This document shows positions 59,039 to 64,000 of a stretch of DNA of 64,000 nt, in pieces (position 1 is the first letter of the stretch; the number at the start of each line of letters is the position of its first letter). Below the pieces are notes generated by a model. That model was not told where the DNA came from, did not search any database, and saw only the letters and a program-made list of their open reading frames with translations. Location of the stretch: NCBI GenBank assembly GCA_032358255.1, contig JAULBX010003444.1, forward strand, positions 1 through 64,000, given 5' to 3'. The translations under genes were made by a program, and so were the position numbers. The stretch comes from Heterotrichella gracilis (Eukaryota > Sar > Xanthophyceae > Tribonematales > Xanthonemataceae).

Positions 59039-59094
59039 GACCTCCAGGAAGAGACCTATGTCTTATGACTTCCAGGAAGAGACCTATGTCTTAT
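59039..59094. repeat. 28-bp perfect-like tandem duplication
   Basis: Two consecutive 28-bp units of GACYTCCAGGAAGAGACCTA (first 20 bases shown, one difference, C/T). Each unit contains a CCAG|GAAGAG acceptor-like site just after the doubtful small gene. Confidence 0.85.
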
Positions 59095-59969
59095 GAAACT
59101 ATGGTGAGGTGTGGCTACATATCTGACCGTCCTCAAAGACTCCTTGGCGAGGTGAGGCAACCAAGAACCAGTCTTTTGACTGACGAATTTGCCTTGTTGA
59201 TGACCAGCCAGGCACCGCCCTTTGTGTTCAACTGTGTTGAGCGTTTCAAGTGCAGGTTGAAGGCTACCCTGAACCTCAGGGCACTATGCATGCACACAGT
59301 GCGCACCGTTGCCTTTTTGCCGGGTTTGTGCCCACCTTCACCGTCATTCTCGCCTTGCAGTGGGGATAGCTGAGCTCTGTGGCTGGCGCATCCATGTACA
59401 AGGCGCTGCTGACGTAAGCAACCGGCAAGGCGCTGGTGACGTGGGCAACTGCTGGCTAGGGAACAAGAGGCATGCACAGGGGTCGTGCGGGAGGTTGTTG
59501 ACATCACGTGGACTTGATAGCTTGCAGGCTGCGCATTTGTCAACGTCAGTAACGTGCGCACAGGCATTGCAAAGCGCTCGTTGTATGTTTTTTTGGTTTG
59601 ATAGCCAACTGGCCTTTCTGGCACAGCTGCCATGTTTATGGTTTAAGTTTACGGTTTTTGTGACACAGCTGCTTTATTTAGGGTTGAGGGTTTTGTGGCA
59701 AAGCTGCCACAATGTCCAAAGTCACAATGGCATCTGCTGGGCGCACACCGTCACAAATGTATTTCGCATGCCCAGACAATGAGCCTGAGCGCCAGACGTT
59801 ATAGTTGTTCCCAGCCTTTTGCAGCTCGTATATTGATGTGATGGCAATGTAGCACTCCCATAGGTCCCACTCGACACAGAAGCACATATACCATCTAGAT
59901 ATTATCTGTTGTGCTTTACTTGCTCAAAAACAAGTTCATATGTTTGTAGCGGGTTTACTAGACCTTTGC
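59095..59969. other. Spacer before duplication copy B
   Basis: No gene recognised. A motif of the kind GTTTAGGGTTGAGGGTTT is present near 59675-59695. Confidence 0.45.
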
Positions 59970-60790
59970 GTGCCTCGGGAGCACGTGTCAGCCGGTCAAG
60001 TGCACTGTTAACAATTAAAAGGATACACGTTTGACAAAAGCGTGGCCGTACCACAGACTGTGGTACCACTGAGTGTCCCAAATAAACATTGCCAGGAGTA
60101 CCACGAGGCACCTGTCCAGGTATACAGTGTGACGATACAAGAAAATTTGTTTTAAACCCATGACTACCCATCTATTACACAGAAGCCCACAAACATATGG
60201 ATACCTGCATACCTTTCCCACAGTAGTCCAGCCGCTGCAGCACCCATGGCTTGGCTTCCCTGTCCCATACCTGGCCGGAGTGCACCCAGCGCAGACTCTG
60301 AGTGCTCATAGAAAAGAAGCGAATAAATTAAAAAACGGAATATACGCAAACACAGGTCACTGGCACTGGCGTGGGAACAGGCATGCACGTACCGGGCGCC
60401 TACTTGCACCCACGTCACCCCCCCGAATACCGCAGTAACAGCAGGGGTGGTGCCCCTGTCCCACACCTAATGACCTCCCAAAGCAGAGCCCAAAAGCGCA
60501 GCGGCAAATATCCGTGTTCTTATATCACCTTTCCCAATGCAGTCAATGCAACTGCACGAAGTAAAGGGACCACTAGCAGTCAGCATAAACCCTAAACCCT
60601 AACCGCCCCTGGCGCACAGCACCAGCAGGCAGCTGACAAGGCAACTAGAGGCGGCTCCCATCCACCCCACCCCAAACTTTGCCCCCCCACACACACCACC
60701 TCCCACCCATCACAGCTCATCCATGCCCCCACCCAGCCCGTCGGCGTCCCTGGGCCGCATGGGCACCCGGCGCAGGTGCGGGGAGTGGTT
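59970..60790. repeat. Segmental duplication, copy B
   Basis: Partner of 56580-57400, same orientation, roughly three quarters identical by eye. This copy is continuous with the working ESV1/LESV gene: it covers the last part of the final exon and about 0.7 kb of its 3' flank. It contains CATAAACCCTAAACCCTAAC near 60590. Confidence 0.75.
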
Positions 60791-63700
60791 CAGGGCAAAC
60801 GCAAACCCGCCGGTGTGCGGCACAGGGTTGTAGTAGGTGTCCATTTGCTCGCTGTCGTCCCAGTGCTCGCCGGTGTTGCTGTGCCCGTACTTCTGCACCC
60901 AGCTGTTGCCAAAGTGGTTCTCCCCCCAGTGGCGGTTGTATCGCTCACCCCCGGCAGACAGGCTCCATGTCTCGCCCTGCACAGGGGCAGGGGACGGGAT
61001 GGGCAAGCGAGAGGGAGGAAGCAAACAAGGAACAAAACCAAGGCAGCTGGCCTCGTTAAAGCACACACTGCAACCAACCAGCACATGCGCAATACCCTCC
61101 ACAGGCCAGGCTAACCTCCCCATTGCCAAGGCCAGCCACACAGTGCGCATGGGCAAGTTGCAGTGCACCCCCAGTGCCCACGCGCCCTGCTGTACGCCAG
61201 ATTATCCTCACCTTTTTATGACCTTTGCCATACTTGAACTTCTCCTCCCACTTGTCCCCCCACTCCTCTGTGCCCCCGCCATACGCCTGGCGCTCAGCCC
61301 ACTGCAGGGTGGGGAAAGTTGAATCAACAAAAAGCGCTTGGTGGTCATAGTAACAGGGGCGGCCAGGATGTGCATAAGCACTACAGCTACCAGTCCACAC
61401 GCATGCCATGACATATGCACTGCGTCATCCTCGCCAATGGCTGCACCTACCGCTGTGGCAAACAAACCCCCCAAAACCAAGTCCCGTCACAGACCCCCCC
61501 CATCCACCCCCAGAGAGCCGCATGAGACCCAGCGACCCCCTGCACCAACCGTGCTCTTCACACCCGCATACACAACCCCATCCCCAGGTGTGTGCAAAAC
61601 TGTTGGCCCCCCTCATAATCCCCCCCGCGCGTACCTTGTCCGTCCACTTGAGGCACCTGTCATCCCCATCATACTATTCACCCCTACTCATTTCACCCCC
61701 ATCCACTAGCATGTCCCAGGTGTGTGCAAAATTTGGGATTCCCCCTCGTACCTTGTCTGTCCATTTGAGGCACCCGTCATCCCCATCATACTCCTCCCCC
61801 CACCGCTCGTGCCACACCTGCCCCTCCTCCTTGGCCCACTTGTCAGCCCACATGCGCACCCCGCCGTTGTCTGCGTAGTACTCGCCCCACTTCTCCTCCC
61901 ACTCGTGGCCCTGGATGGAGGGGGGTTGAACATTTGGAATAGGGGAGGGGATGGCTGGCATGCAGCCAGTGATTATAGGACGGCTGCATGACTGACAGTG
62001 GACCATGCGCATCACCATGCAAGGTGTGTGTGGGGTGCACAGGCAACCTGCTGCCCTTTGGCCATGGTCCGCAGCCGCCCCTAGCACAGGCGTGACCGCA
62101 GCATTGGCCGCACGCCCACGCCATGCAAAACATACATTGCCTGCCCCGCTGCATTTCACATTCATCACCCGCACTCCACAACCCTCCCCCGTCCTCGCCA
62201 GTATACACACGAGACCGCAACACCATGGCAACCACGTTATACCCATAAACCACCCATCCACCTCGCCAGGACCCCCACCCACCCACCCGCCCCTCACCTC
62301 GTCCACCAGCGCCCATTTGTGCGCCTGGCGCTCCACCACCGTGCGCCCCCTCTCCTCAAAACGTATCGCCTCCACCCAGCTCTCCCGCCACGCGCTGCCA
62401 TCCGCACCCGCGCCGCTCTTCTCAGCGCCCATCTCCTTCATGCCAGCCCAGTCGCTCTTCTCCCACCACTTCTCCTCCCACGCAATGCCGGCAGCCGTGG
62501 TGCCTGGGGGGGGAGGGGGCGGGGGAGTGATTGGTGCAAGTTGGTGCCACGAGGCACAGACAGGAGGCGGTGTGTAACCAAAGCAAAATTGATCTGAAAC
62601 CATGTGCAATGGCAGCGGCAGAGCCTGTGTTGAGGGGTACTTCTGATTTGGCCAAAAACGTTAACTCAACTTGTACCTACAGGCAGCAGCCAGTGCCATG
62701 CACAGTGCTCGCCAGCAAAAGTGACCATCCCACCCACCCCGTGCCCACCCCCCTGCGCACCTCTCAGCATGATCCACTTGCACCAGTACCCATTTGGACC
62801 CGTGTCCTCCCCGCTCAGCCGCTCAAAGGTGGTCCCGTCTTCCAGCGAACCCACTCCGTCCTCAAGCAGTCGCCCTGGAGGTGTGGAGGGAGTGAGGGGG
62901 TTAGGCATGCAGAAAGGACGAGGGGCAGGTATAATGGGTTGCTTGCAATGGGTAATTTATGGTAGGCGCTACGCACAGGGCGGGCAATGCAGCCCATGTG
63001 CACGAGACCTGGCCAATGGACTTGCAGGCGCATTTGCTACTTGGCATATCCCCGTGGCATATCCTGACATTGTGGGGTGTCACCAGCCTGAGCCTTGCCC
63101 TTACGCATTTGCTACTTGACCAGCCACCCATGCATTGCCTCAGGACAGCGCCCATGGTCCATGCACAGAGCCACAGCCCTACCCCTGCCGACATGTGATT
63201 TATGACGGGGACCTGGGGCAGCGAGCGGACACTCACCCCACAGCCCACCTACAGCCGGCACCTCTACTGTGCCCTGTGGTAGTTCGCCCCTCCACATGCG
63301 CATCTCTGTGGCGAAGGCCAGCCTCCCCATGATCATCCCCTCACCCTACTTCAAAACCCTGAACCCTGCTCCAAAACCCTGAAACCTACACCAGAACCCT
63401 ACTAACTCCCCCCGCACCCCACCTGCCGCAGACACCTCCACCGTTTCCATCGTCATCGTGTTGCCCCGCGTGGGCATCTGCACCGCCGATGTCAGCTCCA
63501 CCACGCTTTGCAGGGGGGGCAGCACATCATCGTCCCCAGACTCAAATCGCAGGTTCAGGGAGGCAATGGTGGGCTCGGCAAAGGGGAGGACGCTGGGGGT
63601 GAGGGCGGGGAAGCTGAGGGAGGGGGTCTGGGTGGACAGAGGGGGAGGCCCGGAGGGGACTGCACCTGGGTTGGGGCGGAGAGGGGAGTTAGGGGTGGGG

Positions 63701-64000
63701 ACAGATGGGGGATTTGGGCATATCGCTTGGGTGCTGGCAGCCTTGGCAGCACCCGCTTGCACTACAAAGCGCAGCTCTGCACTTTCACAACAGCCAGGGG
63801 CATATGCACATCATGTCATGTAGCAAAAGCAACCCACAGTTCCCCTCCACGCCCCACCTGCACCCCCCTCTCCCACCCATGCGGGCCCGCTTGTCCACTC
63901 AGGACCTCCAGCAGGTACATCTTCTCCCTCGGCCCCTGGGGCTGAAGCAGCCCCCGGGGATGCCTTGAGTGCCTGCTCAAGTGTTGCCCGGGTGGAATCA
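60710..64000 (-). CDS. ESV1/LESV-family starch-granule protein, 5' part outside window
   Basis: Trp-rich protein of the EARLY STARVATION 1 / LIKE ESV1 family. Plant members bind amylopectin double helices and organise starch-granule growth and breakdown in the plastid. Exons in phase: 64000 (cut)-63858, 63665-63423, 62874-62761, 62503-62298, 61910-61752, 61301-61212 and 60976-60710, giving 406 residues in the window. Evidence is the family pattern of Trp/acidic/Lys blocks: AWEEKWWEKSDWAGMKEMG, HEWEEKWGEYYADNGGVRMW, WADKWAKEEGQVWHERWGE, EEWGDKWEEKFKYGKGHKKG, then ERYNRHWGENHFGNSWVQKYG and TGEHWDDSEQMDTYYNPVPH. These form the long beta-sheet that lines up aromatic residues with glucan helices. 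ESV1 and LESV cannot be told apart without the N-terminus. Two stretches in its introns look like decayed exon copies (63237-63333 and 61582-61674). Confidence 0.9.
61582..61674 (-). pseudogene. Partial exon copy inside an ESV1/LESV intron
   Basis: About 90 bp matching 61713-61790, the 3' end of exon 61910-61752. It keeps the coding text for DDRCLKWTDK and the GTACG donor but has no upstream half and no acceptor of its own, so it is a decoy donor in the intron. Confidence 0.7.
63237..63333 (-). pseudogene. Decayed duplicate exon in the ESV1/LESV gene
   Basis: Reads LAFATEMRMWRGELPQGTVE then VPAVGGLWG and ends on a GTGAGTG donor. It resembles the end of exon 63665-63423 (QMPTRGNTMTMETVEVSAAGG). 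I find no AG acceptor that would splice it in phase, while exon 63423 joins exon 62874 directly in phase (SAAG-RLLEDG). It is most likely a skipped copy, though an alternative exon with a different donor at its partner cannot be excluded. Confidence 0.55.

Overview
This window looks like nuclear DNA of a green alga (chlorophyte). The genes are cut into many short exons with GT-AG introns whose 3' ends read like CCCCTGCAG. Coding exons are GC-rich and spacers are poorer in GC. Telomere-like TTTAGGG motifs are scattered through it. The products fit the group: VTC polyphosphate synthesis, a starch-granule ESV1/LESV protein, a plastid BASS transporter and a proline-rich extracellular protein. I placed exons by hand from splice sites, reading frame and intron phase. 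Eight models close in phase from ATG to stop: methyltransferase, kinase, VTC4, VTC1, SERCA-type ATPase, Lifeguard protein, subtilase-LRR protein and the small RING-like protein at 19.1 kb.

Layout: 1.4-4.1 kb (-) DOMON/cytochrome b561 protein; 5.7-8.5 kb (-) BASS transporter; 9.2-11.3 kb (+) SAM methyltransferase; 13.4-16.1 kb (-) N-myristoylated TKL kinase; 17.3-17.8 kb (+) doubtful small membrane protein; 18.56-18.66 kb two adjacent palindromes; 19.1-19.9 kb (+) small membrane RING-like protein; 20.6-25.0 kb (-) VTC4; 25.9-27.2 kb (+) VTC1; 29.0-38.5 kb (-) SERCA-type Ca2+ ATPase; 40.0-42.2 kb (+) Lifeguard/TMBIM protein; 43.2-44.6 kb (-) damaged or re-spliced paralog of the 19.1 kb gene; 46.1-54.9 kb (-) a 17-exon gene joining a subtilisin protease, leucine-rich repeats and a 400-residue proline-rich tail; 56.6-60.8 kb a direct segmental duplication; 60.7 kb to the window end (-) ESV1/LESV starch protein, N-terminus outside the window.

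The most coherent group is 20.6-42.2 kb. VTC4 and VTC1 are divergent and share one 859-bp spacer. The SERCA-type pump and the Lifeguard protein form a second divergent pair. Together they make polyphosphate and move Ca2+ across internal membranes, the chemistry of acidocalcisomes. That link is inferred from gene content and order. The most unusual single protein is the protease-LRR-proline-rich fusion, probably secreted and acting in or on the cell wall. I found no CRISPR array, tRNA, rRNA, transposase or reverse transcriptase that I can support.
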